From: Streptomyces sp. NBC_01381
GTDB taxonomy: Bacteria > Actinomycetota > Actinomycetes > Streptomycetales > Streptomycetaceae
Direction of reading: 5' to 3'
Assembly: GCF_026340305.1 (NCBI RefSeq)
Contig: NZ_JAPEPI010000001.1
Location: 3,844,001-3,908,000 of the forward strand
Length of the DNA stretch: 64,000 nt
Of the stretch, positions 7,292 to 16,371 are shown piece after piece. The translations under genes and the position numbers were made by a program. Under the pieces are notes generated by a model that worked only from the letters and a program-made list of their open reading frames with translations, was not told where the DNA came from and did not search any database. Position 1 is the first letter of the stretch. Each line of letters opens with the position of its first letter.

Positions 7292-9801
7292 TGCGGGTCC
7301 CGCTTTCCTGGCTGCGGGAGTACGTCGACCTCCCCACCACCGAGACCGGCCGTGACGTACAGGCCAAGCTGATCGACGTCGGCCTCGAGGTCGAGACCGT
7401 CGAGCAGCTCGGCGCGGGCCTCACCGGCCCCCTGGTCGTCGGCAAGGTCCTCACCATCGAGGAGCTGACGGAGTTCAAGAAGCCCATCCGCTTCTGCACC
7501 GTCGACGTCGGCCAGGCCAATGGCACCGGCGAACCGCAGGAGATCGTCTGCGGCGCGCGCAACTTCGCCGTCGGCGACAAGGTCGTCGTCGTGCTGCCCG
7601 GCGCCGTCCTGCCCGGCGACTTCAAGATCGCCGCGCGCAAGACGTACGGCAAGACCTCGCACGGCATGATCTGCTCCGGCGACGAGCTGGGCATGGGCGA
7701 CGACGGCAGCGGCGGCATCATCGTCCTTCCGCCCGAGCACGAGGTCGGCACCGACGCCATCCAGCTGCTCGAGCTGGTCGACGAGGTCCTGGACATCGCC
7801 GTCACGCCCGACCGCGGTTACGCCCTGTCGATGCGCGGCGTCGCCCGCGAGACCGCCACCGCGTACGGCCTGCCGCTGCGCGACCCGGCGCTCCTGGACG
7901 TGCCCGCGCCGAACTCGTCCGGCTACCCGGTCAAGATCTCCGACCCGCGCGGCTGCGACCGCTTCACCGCGCGCACGGTCACGGGCCTGCAGCCCGAGGC
8001 CCGCTCGCCGATCTGGCTCAAGCGCCGCCTGCAGAAGGCGGGCATGCGCCCGATCTCGCTCGCCGTCGACATCACCAACTACGTGATGCTGGAGCTCGGC
8101 CAGCCGCTGCACGCCTACGACCACTCCCGCATCGAGGGCACGATCGGTGTGCGCCGTGCCGAGCAGGGCGAGAAGTTCACGACGCTCGACGGCGCCAAGC
8201 GCGTCCTCGACGCCGAGGACCTGGTCATCACCGACGACCGCGGACCGATCGGCCTCGCGGGCGTCATGGGCGGCGCCAACACCGAGATCGCGGATCACGC
8301 CGAGGACGCCGGTACCACCGACGTCATCATCGAGGCCGCGCACTTCGACGCGATCTCCATCGCCCGCACCGCCCGGCGCCACAAGCTGCCCTCCGAGGCG
8401 GCCAAGCGCTACGAGCGCGGCGTCGACCCGCAGGCCGCGTCCGCCGCCGCGCAGCGCACGGTCGACCTGCTCGTCCTGCTGGCGGGCGGCACCGCCGACG
8501 CCGGGGTCACCGAGGTCATCGCGCCCTCCGCGCCCCGCACGATCAGCATGCCCGCCGACCACCCGGACAAGGTCGCGGGCATGGACTACGGCCGCGAGAC
8601 CGTCGTCCGCCGCCTGCAGGAGGTCGGCTGCGACGTCTACGGCCAGGACGCCCTGACGGTCACCGTGCCGTCCTGGCGCCCCGACCTGACCGAGCCGAAC
8701 GACCTCGCCGAAGAGGTCATCCGGCTCGAGGGGTACGAGAACCTCCCCTCGACTCTGCCCAAGCCCCCCGCCGGCCGCGGCCTGACCGCCCGGCAGCGGC
8801 TGCACCGCCGCATCGGCCGCGCCCTCGCCGGCAGCGGTTTCGTCGAGGCGCCGAACTACCCGTTCATCGGCGAGCAGGTCTTCGACCAGCTCGGCCTTGA
8901 GCCCGGCGACCCCAAGCGCCGCGTCGTGAAGCTGGTCAACCCGCTCTCCGACGAGGAGCCCGCTCTTCGTACGACGCTGCTTCCGGGGCTGCTCGGCGCG
9001 CTGCGCCGCAACGAAGGCCGCGGCAGCCACGACCTGGCGCTCTTCGAGACCGGCCTGGTCTTCGAGCCGCGCGACGAGCGAGGGATCGCCGTTCGGCTGC
9101 CCGTCGACCGGCGCCCCACGGACGAGGAGATCGCCTCCCTGACCGAGGCGCTCCCCGTCCAGCCGCGGCACGCCGCCGTCGTCCTCGCGGGCGCCCGCGA
9201 GCAGGCCGGCTGGTGGGGCAAGGGGCGTCCGGCGGACTGGGCGGACACGGTCCAGGCCGCGCGCACCCTGGCCGCCGAGTCGGGCACCGAACTGCTCGTG
9301 CGCCAGGGCCAGTACGGTCCCTGGCACCCGGGCCGGTGCGCCGAGCTCGCCGTCGTGATCGATGGCGCCGAGCAGGTCATCGGGTACGCGGGTGAGCTGC
9401 ACCCGCGGGTCGTCAAGGCGCTGTCGCTTCCCGCGCGCACCTGCGCGATGGAGCTCGACCTCGACCGCCTGGAGGACGCGAGCACCGGTGTCCCGCAGGG
9501 GCCGAAGATCTCCACGTTCCCGGTGGCCACGCAGGACGTCGCGCTCGTCGTCGACGGGGACGTCCCCGCCGCCGATGTCGAGAAGGTCCTTCGCGAGGGC
9601 GCGGGTGAACTCCTGGAGTCCATCCGGCTGTTCGACGTCTTCACCGGCGAGCAGATCGGCGCGGGCAAGAAGTCCCTGGCGTACGCGCTGCGCTTCCGCG
9701 CGGCCGACCGCACGCTGACCGTCGACGAGGCCTCCGCGGCCCGTGACGCGGCCGTCGCCCTCGCGGCGGAGCGGACGGGTGCGGTGCTGCGCGGAGCGTA
9801 G
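7291..9801 (+). CDS. pheT: Phenylalanine-tRNA ligase beta subunit
   Basis: 836 residues, normal for the long bacterial form. Order of domains: N-terminal region with the tRNA-binding (EMAP-like) fold (about 40-150; VVGKVLTIEELTEFKKPI), the B3/B4 editing domain that hydrolyses mis-charged Tyr-tRNA-Phe (about 205-370), B5 DNA-binding-like domain (about 405-475), the catalytically inactive synthetase core (about 490-690; NPLSDEEPALRTTLLPGLL) and the C-terminal ferredoxin-fold anticodon-binding domain (about 740-836; ISTFPVATQDVALVV). Directly coupled to pheS and followed by a strong terminator. Confidence 0.97.
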   Translation: MRVPLSWLREYVDLPTTETGRDVQAKLIDVGLEVETVEQLGAGLTGPLVVGKVLTIEELTEFKKPIRFCTVDVGQANGTGEPQEIVCGARNFAVGDKVVVVLPGAVLPGDFKIAARKTYGKTSHGMICSGDELGMGDDGSGGIIVLPPEHEVGTDAIQLLELVDEVLDIAVTPDRGYALSMRGVARETATAYGLPLRDPALLDVPAPNSSGYPVKISDPRGCDRFTARTVTGLQPEARSPIWLKRRLQKAGMRPISLAVDITNYVMLELGQPLHAYDHSRIEGTIGVRRAEQGEKFTTLDGAKRVLDAEDLVITDDRGPIGLAGVMGGANTEIADHAEDAGTTDVIIEAAHFDAISIARTARRHKLPSEAAKRYERGVDPQAASAAAQRTVDLLVLLAGGTADAGVTEVIAPSAPRTISMPADHPDKVAGMDYGRETVVRRLQEVGCDVYGQDALTVTVPSWRPDLTEPNDLAEEVIRLEGYENLPSTLPKPPAGRGLTARQRLHRRIGRALAGSGFVEAPNYPFIGEQVFDQLGLEPGDPKRRVVKLVNPLSDEEPALRTTLLPGLLGALRRNEGRGSHDLALFETGLVFEPRDERGIAVRLPVDRRPTDEEIASLTEALPVQPRHAAVVLAGAREQAGWWGKGRPADWADTVQAARTLAAESGTELLVRQGQYGPWHPGRCAELAVVIDGAEQVIGYAGELHPRVVKALSLPARTCAMELDLDRLEDASTGVPQGPKISTFPVATQDVALVVDGDVPAADVEKVLREGAGELLESIRLFDVFTGEQIGAGKKSLAYALRFRAADRTLTVDEASAARDAAVALAAERTGAVLRGA

Positions 9802-9843
9802 TCACCGCTTGTAGTCGCCGCCAGGCGCACAAGAGGCGCAAAG

Positions 9844-9877
9844 AAGGGCGTATCCGGACCTCCGGGTGCGCCCTTCA
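9844..9877 (+). terminator. Terminator after pheST
   Basis: GAAGGGCG (9844-9851) pairs with CGCCCTTC (9870-9877), continued by TAT/GTG pairs including wobbles and CCGG/CCGG around an ACCT loop, giving a 15-base-pair stem. No T-tract of note. Confidence 0.75.
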
Positions 9878-10012
9878 CTCGTTTGAGTGACTAGTAAGCC
9901 CTCTCTGGCCCGATCGGCCCATGTGGTCGACAGAATCTATCCGGCCGCAGGGGCTGATCCGCGCGGCTGCACGGCCTGCACGCTGAACAGGGCCTTAAGG
10001 GGGGCCGTCGGC

Positions 10013-11101
10013 ATGATCCGTATGAGGGCTGGAGCTCCCCGCCGGACCGGGCGGAGGCTGCCCCGTGTCGAACCGACGCGGATCCGGCGCGCGCTCACGC
10101 TCGGACTGCCGACGGTGTGGGGCGCCGTCGCCATCACGTACAAACTCGCCTGTCCGCTCGCCCAGCAGGACGGACTCGGTGCCCGGATCGTCACCAGCGC
10201 CGTCTTCTTCGCGGTCGGCACGGGTCTGATACTGCACGTCCGGGGCGGGCTGCTGCGGGAGTTGCGGCAGCTGCGCGAGATCGCGGGCGCCGCCCAGAAC
10301 GTGCTGCTTCGGCCGCTGCCGCCGCGCGTCGAGGGCCTCACCGTCGCGGCCGGGCGGCTCTCCGCATCCCGGGGCGCGTCCGTCGGCGGCGACCTGTACG
10401 AGGTCGCGGCCACCGACCATGGTGTCCGCGTCGTCATGGGCGATGTCCGCGGGCACGGCCTCGCCGCGCTCGCGACGGCCGCCGCCGTGCTCGGCAGCTT
10501 CCGCGAGGCGGCCTACGAGGAACCCGAACTGCCGCTCGTGCTGCGGCGGTTGGAGCGGGCCCTCGGGCGGCATCTGCGCGAGCGGTCGCGGGCCGAGCAC
10601 CCGGCCGGCGGTGGAGCGGCGCCGGAGAGTCCCGTGGCCGAGGAGTTCGTGACCGTACTCCTGATGGAGATCGGCCCGGACGGTGAGGTGACCGCACTGA
10701 ACTGCGGCCACCCCTGGCCGCACCGGCTGAGCGGCCGTGCCGAGCCGGTCCGCGGCGGTGAGCCGCTGCCGCCGCTCGGGCCCTTTCCGCTGCCGCCCGA
10801 ACTGCCCCTGCTGCACTGCGGTTCACTCCTTCCGGGGGAGGCGCTCGTGCTGCACACGGACGGCATGGAGGACGCGCGGGACGCCGCGGGGCGGTTCTTC
10901 CCGTTACGGGAGGCGCTCACCGAAGCGGTGCGGGTCCCGCCGGTGGTGCCGCAGGCCGTGATCTGTGCGGTGTACGACCAACTCCTGCGCCACGCCGGAC
11001 GGTTGCCCGCCGACGACGCGGCGCTGCTCGTCCTGCGCAACGACCGCAAGCTGGTGCCCTTACAGGGTGAGGCGGTGGGCAGCGCGAGCACGATGAGCTG
11101 A
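10013..11101 (+). CDS. Membrane-anchored PP2C (SpoIIE-type) protein phosphatase
   Basis: 362 residues. Two N-terminal membrane segments (about 29-48, LGLPTVWGAVAITYKLACPL; about 60-78, TSAVFFAVGTGLILHVRGG) lead to a cytoplasmic PPM-type phosphatase with the metal-binding motifs GGDLYEV, MGDVRGHGLAA and, near the end, DDAALLVLRND. Such enzymes dephosphorylate anti-sigma-factor antagonists or other Ser/Thr phosphoproteins; no partner is encoded next to it. ATG 10013 (MIRMRAG) with AAGGGGGGCC upstream is chosen over an upstream GTG at 9887 that would start right at the pheT terminator. The 3' end, including the stop, is duplicated in tandem (11089-11130). Confidence 0.85.
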   Translation: MIRMRAGAPRRTGRRLPRVEPTRIRRALTLGLPTVWGAVAITYKLACPLAQQDGLGARIVTSAVFFAVGTGLILHVRGGLLRELRQLREIAGAAQNVLLRPLPPRVEGLTVAAGRLSASRGASVGGDLYEVAATDHGVRVVMGDVRGHGLAALATAAAVLGSFREAAYEEPELPLVLRRLERALGRHLRERSRAEHPAGGGAAPESPVAEEFVTVLLMEIGPDGEVTALNCGHPWPHRLSGRAEPVRGGEPLPPLGPFPLPPELPLLHCGSLLPGEALVLHTDGMEDARDAAGRFFPLREALTEAVRVPPVVPQAVICAVYDQLLRHAGRLPADDAALLVLRNDRKLVPLQGEAVGSASTMS

Positions 11102-11130
11102 CGGCCGGTCACGATGAGCTGACGCCCGGT
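11089..11130 (+). repeat. 21-bp tandem duplication at the phosphatase gene end
   Basis: CACGATGAGCTGACG followed by G/C and CCGGT occurs twice head to tail (11089-11109 and 11110-11130) with one mismatch. The first copy carries the TGA stop codon, so the duplication extends the 3' untranslated region without changing the protein. Confidence 0.7.
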
Positions 11131-11337
11131 CAGCGGCCCGTTGGTGCGCCGGCCATGCGCCGCCCGGCCCCGCCTTGGAGTTGTCGGGCAGACAGCGGGG
11201 CGGACGGCGCCAGTGAGGGCCGCCGCACTTTTCGAGGGGGAGCCGGCGGCCCGGCCGGCCTCCTTGTGAGGAACCTCAGTCAAGCGTGACGGGAGTTGCC
11301 GCGGCAGAGCGCGCACCCCCCGGATTCGCGCACTCCG

Positions 11338-11368
11338 TTCACACCCCGTGTGAAGACACCTCTACTAC
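11338..11368 (+). promoter_or_regulatory. Palindromic operator and promoter of the NsdA-like gene
   Basis: TTCACAC-CCC-GTGTGAA (11338-11354) is a perfect 7-base inverted repeat. Its left arm contains TTCACA, a plausible -35 box, and TACTAC (11363-11368) 19 bases on is a candidate -10. An operator over the -35 region fits repression; the regulator is unknown, autoregulation being the simplest guess. Confidence 0.45.
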
Positions 11369-11399
11369 GCTGGCGACACCGAGCCACCGGAGGGCCTCC

Positions 11400-12749
11400 A
11401 TGCAGCCCAACACCCTGCTCGACGCGATCCTCGACGAAGCCGGAATCTCCCACGCGGGCCTGGCCGCCCATGTCAACCAGGCCGGGAAGCGGCGAGATCT
11501 CGCGTTGCGCTACGAACACACCGCCGTCTCCCGCTGGTTGAAAGGCCAGCGTCCGCGCGGCCAGGTGCCCGACCTGATCTGTGAAGTCCTCGCGGGGCGG
11601 CTCCAGCGCCCCGTGACCCTCGACGACATCGGCCTCGGCGTGCCGGGCCTGCCCGCCGCGAGACTCGGCTCCGCGGCCTCGACGCTCTCGGGGTTCGTGG
11701 AACGGGCCACCGCCCTGTGGCGCTCCGACGAACAGCAGCGCCCGCATCTGCTCGGCGCCCCGGCGGTCACCGGCACGCCCGCGGTAATGCCCGTGTGGGA
11801 GTGGGAGAACCCGCCCGAGGACGTGGACGTATCGCGTGGCGGGCGGCACCCCGTCAGCACGGCCGACATCGACATGATGCGCGCGGCCCGTGCCCACTAC
11901 GAGCAGATGTACCGCAAGACGGGCGGCATCGCGACGCGCACCCGCATCGTCGGCTTCCTCAACGCCGAGGCGGCGCCGCTGCTGCGCGGCAGCTACACCG
12001 ACGCGACCGGACGCCAACTGCACCGCTCCACGGGCGGGTTGGTGGCCATCGCGGGCATCTGCGCCTACGACTCGGACGCGCACGGGCTCGCCCAGCGCTA
12101 CTTCCACCAGGCCCTGCGCCTGGCAAAGGCCAGCGGCGACAGGGGACTTGGCGCCTACGTCATCGCGCTCCTCGTCAACCAGTCCCTTTTCATGCGGGAG
12201 TTCCGGCAGGCGGTGGCCTTCGCGGAGGCCGCGCTGCGCGCCGCGGGGCGCGACCTCACCCCGGCGCTCGCATCCGATCTGTACGCCATGCAGGCCAAGG
12301 CGTACGCGCATCTGGGTGACGGCAGGAGCGCGCTGTCCTGCATCCGGCGTGCGGAGGCCGCGGCGGACCGGATCCGGCGGGGACGCGAGCCGGCCGAGAC
12401 CGGCTATGTCCAGCCCGGACTGGTCAACGTACAAGTGGCGGAGGCGCTGCTCAGCCTCGGCGACCTCACGGGAGCACGTGAGCACGCGGCGGCCGCCGTG
12501 GACACCCCGGCGCACGACCGGGGCCGGGTCCACCGGCTCGCCATGCTCAGCCAGATCGAACTGCGCCAGGGGAACACCGACGAGGCCGTGGCCACGGCGG
12601 TGGAAATGGCAGAACAGGCACGGGGGATGGAGTCCCAGCGGCTGCGCGACCGGCTGCGGGCTGTGCGTGAACATCTCGTACGCAGCGACTGCGCCGGCAC
12701 GGCCGAGGCGGCCGAACTCATTGACGGGGCACTGCGCGTACCTCTGTGA
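11400..12749 (+). CDS. NsdA-like TPR transcriptional regulator
   Basis: 449 residues. The N-terminus (MQPNTLLDAILDEAGISHAG, then AAHVNQAG and AVSRWLKGQRPRGQVPDLICEVL) looks like a helix-turn-helix of the XRE type. The rest is helical with TPR-like repeats (YFHQALRLAKASGDR, AVAFAEAALRAAG, ALSCIRRAEAAADR, AREHAAAAVDTPA). This is the plan of the Streptomyces NsdA family, one member of which represses development and antibiotic production in S. coelicolor; function here is by resemblance only. ATG 11400 has CGGAGGG at good spacing. It is a monocistronic unit between the phosphatase and the Nudix gene, with its own palindromic promoter. Confidence 0.75.
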   Translation: MQPNTLLDAILDEAGISHAGLAAHVNQAGKRRDLALRYEHTAVSRWLKGQRPRGQVPDLICEVLAGRLQRPVTLDDIGLGVPGLPAARLGSAASTLSGFVERATALWRSDEQQRPHLLGAPAVTGTPAVMPVWEWENPPEDVDVSRGGRHPVSTADIDMMRAARAHYEQMYRKTGGIATRTRIVGFLNAEAAPLLRGSYTDATGRQLHRSTGGLVAIAGICAYDSDAHGLAQRYFHQALRLAKASGDRGLGAYVIALLVNQSLFMREFRQAVAFAEAALRAAGRDLTPALASDLYAMQAKAYAHLGDGRSALSCIRRAEAAADRIRRGREPAETGYVQPGLVNVQVAEALLSLGDLTGAREHAAAAVDTPAHDRGRVHRLAMLSQIELRQGNTDEAVATAVEMAEQARGMESQRLRDRLRAVREHLVRSDCAGTAEAAELIDGALRVPL

Positions 12750-12825
12750 CGTGCACCGCGTACCACTGCTCTGAAACCCCCGCTGCTGCGATATTGCCAT
12801 CTACTCGGCGGAAGGTGGCAGAACC

Positions 12826-13368
12826 GTGCAGTGGACGAAACAAAGCGAACAAACTGTGTATGGAAACCGTTGGTTCACCGTCAACCTCGCGGATGTCGAA
12901 CTGCCGGACGGCCGGCATCTCGACCACTTCCTGATACGGCTGCGGCCGGTCGCCGTGGCCACCGTCGTCAATGAGGCCAACGAGGTGCTGCTCCTTTGGC
13001 GGCACCGCTTCATCACCGACAGCTGGGGCTGGGAACTGGCCGCGGGCGTCGTCGAGGACGGCGAGGACATCGCGTACGCGGCGGCCCGCGAGATGGAGGA
13101 GGAGACCGGCTGGCGGCCGGGCCCGTTACGGCTCTTGATGAGTGTCGAGCCGTCCAACGGACTCACCGATGCCAGGCACCACATCTACTGGTCGGACGAG
13201 TGCACCTACATCGGCCATCCCGAAGACGACTTCGAGTCCGACCGCCGTGAATGGGTCCCACTCAAACTCGTCCCCGACATGGTGGCCCGTGGTGAGGTCC
13301 CGGCCGCCAACATGGCGGCGGCGCTCCTGCTCCTGCACCACCTGCGACTTGGCCAGGACGCGCACTAG
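12826..13368 (+). CDS. Nudix hydrolase
   Basis: 180 residues. Contains a full Nudix box, G-x5-E-x7-REMEEETGW (GVVEDGEDIAYAAAREMEEETGW region, about residues 68-90), preceded by the ADP-ribose-pyrophosphatase-like element GWELAAG. The family cleaves nucleoside diphosphates linked to another moiety; ADP-sugar or NDP-sugar type substrates are likely, but the exact one is not readable. Start GTG 12826 (MQWTKQSEQ). Its TAG stop overlaps the TAG of the convergent gene on the palindrome CTAG, so the two genes share four bases. Confidence 0.88.
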   Translation: MQWTKQSEQTVYGNRWFTVNLADVELPDGRHLDHFLIRLRPVAVATVVNEANEVLLLWRHRFITDSWGWELAAGVVEDGEDIAYAAAREMEEETGWRPGPLRLLMSVEPSNGLTDARHHIYWSDECTYIGHPEDDFESDRREWVPLKLVPDMVARGEVPAANMAAALLLLHHLRLGQDAH

Positions 13369-13622
13369 TGGCCGATGGCCTGCCAGACCGCCACGGCGAG
13401 CGCGCCTACCGCCGTGAGGGCGAGAAGGGCGGGCAGCGGCCAGCGAGTGTGCTCGAGTGCGGCGATCCGCACGGTCAGTTCGTCCTGGTTCTTTACGCTC
13501 TGTTCGTCGTGTTGGGTGAGCAACGCCAGCTGTCCGTCGACGCGGGCCAGACCCACGTCCAAGCTGCGGCGTAACTCGGCGAGTTCTTGCGGGACCACGC
13601 GATGCTCGGGGTCGGCGGTCAC
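13365..13622 (-). CDS. Small coiled-coil membrane protein, unknown function
   Basis: 85 residues. A charged helical N-terminal half (PQELAELRRSLDVGLARVDGQLALLTQHDEQ, likely a short coiled coil) is followed by one C-terminal transmembrane helix (PLPALLALTAVGALAVAVWQAI). Tail-anchored orientation is likely. GTG 13622 is chosen because AAGGAG lies 7 bases upstream; a longer reading frame to 13763 lacks such a site and runs into the terminator-rich spacer. Convergent with, and overlapping by four bases, the Nudix gene. No function can be assigned. Confidence 0.6.
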   Translation of the reverse strand: MTADPEHRVVPQELAELRRSLDVGLARVDGQLALLTQHDEQSVKNQDELTVRIAALEHTRWPLPALLALTAVGALAVAVWQAIGH

Positions 13623-13749
13623 GAGTCCGCTCCTTTCTGTAGCTGTCCATCCCCCTGATGCGCACGGAAAGTCAACTCGCCTGGTGGCCAAGGCGGGAGA
13701 GTGTGCGAAGGGCATATGCGAGCCCACGGCGCACACGGTGTGTGAACGC

Positions 13750-13785
13750 CGCGGGCCCGGCACTCTGTCGAGTGCCGGGCCCGCG
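13750..13785. terminator. Strong terminator between convergent/adjacent genes
   Basis: Perfect 16-base-pair inverted repeat (arms 13750-13765 and 13770-13785, GCGGGCCCGGCACTC type) with a TGTC loop. It lies just after the stop of the minus-strand dehydrogenase gene and probably ends that transcript. Confidence 0.75.
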
Positions 13786-13799
13786 TGCGGTACGAGATG

Positions 13800-14672
13800 T
13801 CAGGCGTAGGGGTAGAAGCCCGAGCCGGACTTGCGGCCGAGCCGGCCCGCGTCCACCATCCGCTGGAGCAGCGGGGGAGCGGCGTACAGCGGCTCCTTGT
13901 ACTCGGCGTACATGGAGTCGGCGACCGAGGCGACCGTGTCGAGGCCGATCAGGTCGGCGAGCTTGAGCGGGCCCATCGGGTGGGCGCAGCCCATCTCCAT
14001 GCCGTTGTCGATGTCCTCGCGGCTGGCGATGCCCGACTCGAACATCCGGATCGCGGAGAGCAGATACGGGATGAGGAGGGCGTTGACCACGAAGCCCGAG
14101 CGGTCCTGGGCGCGGATCGCGTGCTTGCCGAGAATCTTCTCGACCATGGCCTGCGCGCGGCTGATCGTCCCCTCGGACGTCGTGAGCGCGGGGATCAGCT
14201 CGACGAGCTGCTGCACCGGGGCCGGGTTGAAGAAGTGGATGCCGATGACCTGGTCGGGACGCGAGGTCGCGACGGCCAGCTTCACCAGCGGGATGGAGGA
14301 GGTGTTGGAGGCGAGGATCGCGTCCTGCCGGGTCACCACCTGGTCGAGCACCTGGAAGATCTCGGTCTTGACCGCCTCGTTCTCGACGACGGCCTCGATC
14401 ACCAGATCGCGGTCGGAGAACTCCCCGAGGTCGGTGGTGAAGCTGAGCCGGGCGAGCGTCTCGTCCCGCTCCTCCTCGGTGATCTTGCCGCGTTCGGCGG
14501 CCTTGGAGAGGGAGTTGTAGAGCCGGGTGCGGCCGATCTCCAGGGCCTCGCCGGTGGTCTCCGCGACCTTCACATCCAGTCCGGAGCGGGCGCAGACCTC
14601 CGCGATCCCGGCGCCCATCTGGCCACAGCCCACTACTCCGACGCGCTCGATGTCGGGCATAGAGTCGGTCAC
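13800..14672 (-). CDS. 3-hydroxybutyryl-CoA dehydrogenase
   Basis: 290 residues. NAD-binding Rossmann motif GVVGCGQMGAGIAEV at residue ~10, the family's NTSSIP and HFFNPAPVQQLVE segments with the catalytic His, and the C-terminal helical domain (RSGFVVNALLIPYLLSAIRM, HPMGPLKLADLIGLD, GRKSGSGFYPY) are all present. It oxidises (S)-3-hydroxybutyryl-CoA to acetoacetyl-CoA, in fatty-acid/butyrate or storage-polymer metabolism. GTG 14672 (VTDSMPDIERVG) has AAAGG 7 bases upstream. Stands alone, with a strong terminator behind it. FadB2/Hbd-type naming is possible but not decidable from sequence alone. Confidence 0.92.
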   Translation of the reverse strand: MTDSMPDIERVGVVGCGQMGAGIAEVCARSGLDVKVAETTGEALEIGRTRLYNSLSKAAERGKITEEERDETLARLSFTTDLGEFSDRDLVIEAVVENEAVKTEIFQVLDQVVTRQDAILASNTSSIPLVKLAVATSRPDQVIGIHFFNPAPVQQLVELIPALTTSEGTISRAQAMVEKILGKHAIRAQDRSGFVVNALLIPYLLSAIRMFESGIASREDIDNGMEMGCAHPMGPLKLADLIGLDTVASVADSMYAEYKEPLYAAPPLLQRMVDAGRLGRKSGSGFYPYA

Positions 14673-14840
14673 CTCGTGCCTTTCGCTGATCAACGGGCCG
14701 GCAGGTCCCCCGTTCGAGTGCGGTGCCTGCCCCGCCGATGAACGTTACTCCCGAACCTCCGGTGCATGACGTGCCGGGTCGGGCATGCTGTCCGGTACAA
14801 GCAGCGGTTCTGGCGAATATCGGGCCCAGGGGGCGAGCGG

Positions 14841-16073
14841 ATGAGGCGTATGTCACGCCGTGGATTCACGGTTGCGGCGGCCGCGATGGTGGCGGGGCTC
14901 ACAGCGGCGGGCGACGCGGCGGCAGTTCCCGGACGCGCTCCGTCACGACGTGAGCTGCGGGGGATGTGGCTGGCGACCGTCGCCAACCGGGACTGGCCCT
15001 CGAAGCCGGGCCTCACCGCGGACGAGCAGCGAGCCGAGCTGATGGCGCATCTCGACACGGCCGTGCGGCGCCGCCTCAACGCCGTGATCTTCCAAGTGCG
15101 GCCCACCGCCGACGCGTTGTGGCCCTCGCCGTACGAGCCGTGGGCGGAGTACCTCACCGGAGTGCAGGGCAAGGACCCCGGCTGGGACCCGCTGGGCACG
15201 GCGGTGCGCGAGGCACACCGCAGGGGGCTCGAACTGCACGCCTGGTTCAACCCCTTCCGCATCGCCAACCACACCGACCCCTCGCGCCTGGTGCCGACGC
15301 ATCCCGCACGGCTGCACCCGGAGTGGGTCGTGCCGTACGGCGGGAAGCTCTACTACAACCCCGGCCTGCCCGAGGTACGGCGCTTCGTCCAGGACGCGAT
15401 GCTCGACGCCCTGCGCCACTACGACATCGACGCGGTGCACTGGGACGACTACTTCTACCCGTACCCGGTCGCGGGGCAGGTCTTCGACGACGACGAGGCC
15501 TTCGCGCGCTACGGCGGCGGCTTCCCGGACCGGGCCGCCTGGCGCCGGGACAACATCGACCGCCTGGTGCGCGAGATGGGCAAGCGGGTGCACAAGCTGC
15601 GCAAGGGCGCGGAGTTCGGGATCAGCCCCTTCGGGGTCTGGCGCAACGCCTCGACCGACCCGCTCGGTTCGGACACCCAGGCGGGCGTGCAGACCTACGA
15701 CAACCTGCACGCCGACACCCGCGGCTGGGTCAAGAAGGGCTGGATCGACTACGTCTGCCCGCAGCTCTACTGGAACATCGGCTTCACCGTCGCGGACTAC
15801 GGCAAGCTGCTGCCCTGGTGGGCCGATGTCGTCGAGGACACGGGCGTACGCCTCTATGTGGGCGAGGCCCTGTACAAGGCGGGCGACCCGGCGCAGGCCG
15901 CGCCCTGGCAGGACCCGGCCGAGCTGTCCCGCCACCTCACCTACGCCAAGGGGTACCCGCAGGTGCGCGGGCACGTCTACTTCTCGGCGAAGGAGGTGGG
16001 CGTCGACAAGATCGGCGCCATGGCGCGGGTCGTCGCCGACCACTATCAGGAGCGCGCCAGGCCGCCACGCTGA
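14841..16073 (+). CDS. Tat-exported glycoside hydrolase family 10-like protein (GHL10/DUF187)
   Basis: 410 residues. The N-terminus MRRMSRRGFTVAAAAMVAGL has the twin-arginine motif SRRGFT and an Ala-rich hydrophobic stretch ending in a probable cleavage site around AAAVPG, so export in folded form is expected. The mature part follows the GHL10 TIM barrel: RGMWLATVANRDWPS, HLDTAVRRRLNAVIFQVRP, LELHAWFNPFR and DAVHWDDYFYPYP, whose acidic residues would be catalytic. Related proteins are cell-wall-associated or extracellular glycosidases; the substrate is unknown. ATG 14841 is chosen with GGGGGCGAGCGG upstream; ATG 14850 is possible. Confidence 0.85.
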   Translation: MRRMSRRGFTVAAAAMVAGLTAAGDAAAVPGRAPSRRELRGMWLATVANRDWPSKPGLTADEQRAELMAHLDTAVRRRLNAVIFQVRPTADALWPSPYEPWAEYLTGVQGKDPGWDPLGTAVREAHRRGLELHAWFNPFRIANHTDPSRLVPTHPARLHPEWVVPYGGKLYYNPGLPEVRRFVQDAMLDALRHYDIDAVHWDDYFYPYPVAGQVFDDDEAFARYGGGFPDRAAWRRDNIDRLVREMGKRVHKLRKGAEFGISPFGVWRNASTDPLGSDTQAGVQTYDNLHADTRGWVKKGWIDYVCPQLYWNIGFTVADYGKLLPWWADVVEDTGVRLYVGEALYKAGDPAQAAPWQDPAELSRHLTYAKGYPQVRGHVYFSAKEVGVDKIGAMARVVADHYQERARPPR

Positions 16074-16099
16074 ACCACGCGGGCGACCCGTGCGCCGGT

Positions 16100-16294
16100 C
16101 TACTGAGCCGGGTCCTGGTGCCGTACGACGGTGTCGGGGCCCGGTGACATCACCGTCTCGTGGCCGTCCTCGAGGCGGACGCGGTACGGCGGGGCGCCGT
16201 CCGCGCCAAGCACCTCGACGACCTCCGCGATCCGGTCGTGCTGGCCGACGACCCTGCCGTGCACCACCAGCTTGTCGCCTACGGTTGCGCGCAT
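16100..16294 (-). CDS. DUF1918 domain-containing small protein
   Basis: 64 residues, essentially one DUF1918 domain: MRATVGDKLVVHGRVVGQHD, VVEVLG and the C-terminal block YRVRLEDGHETVMSPGPDTVV. The family is a small beta-barrel found widely in actinobacteria, of unknown function. Convergent with the glycoside hydrolase gene, 26 bases away; monocistronic. Confidence 0.85.
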   Translation of the reverse strand: MRATVGDKLVVHGRVVGQHDRIAEVVEVLGADGAPPYRVRLEDGHETVMSPGPDTVVRHQDPAQ

Positions 16295-16371
16295 GTGGAG
16301 CGACCTCCTTGTCCCACCCGGCGGTAGCGATCCGTGGCCATCAGTCTACGTCGAGTGGTGGGATCAGGCCC

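Noticed and set aside
7027..9402. 791-codon open frame antisense to pheT
   Set aside because: Long antisense frames are common opposite G+C-rich coding sequence. Its translation is repetitive Gly/Val/Arg/Asp without domains, and pheT on the other strand is complete.
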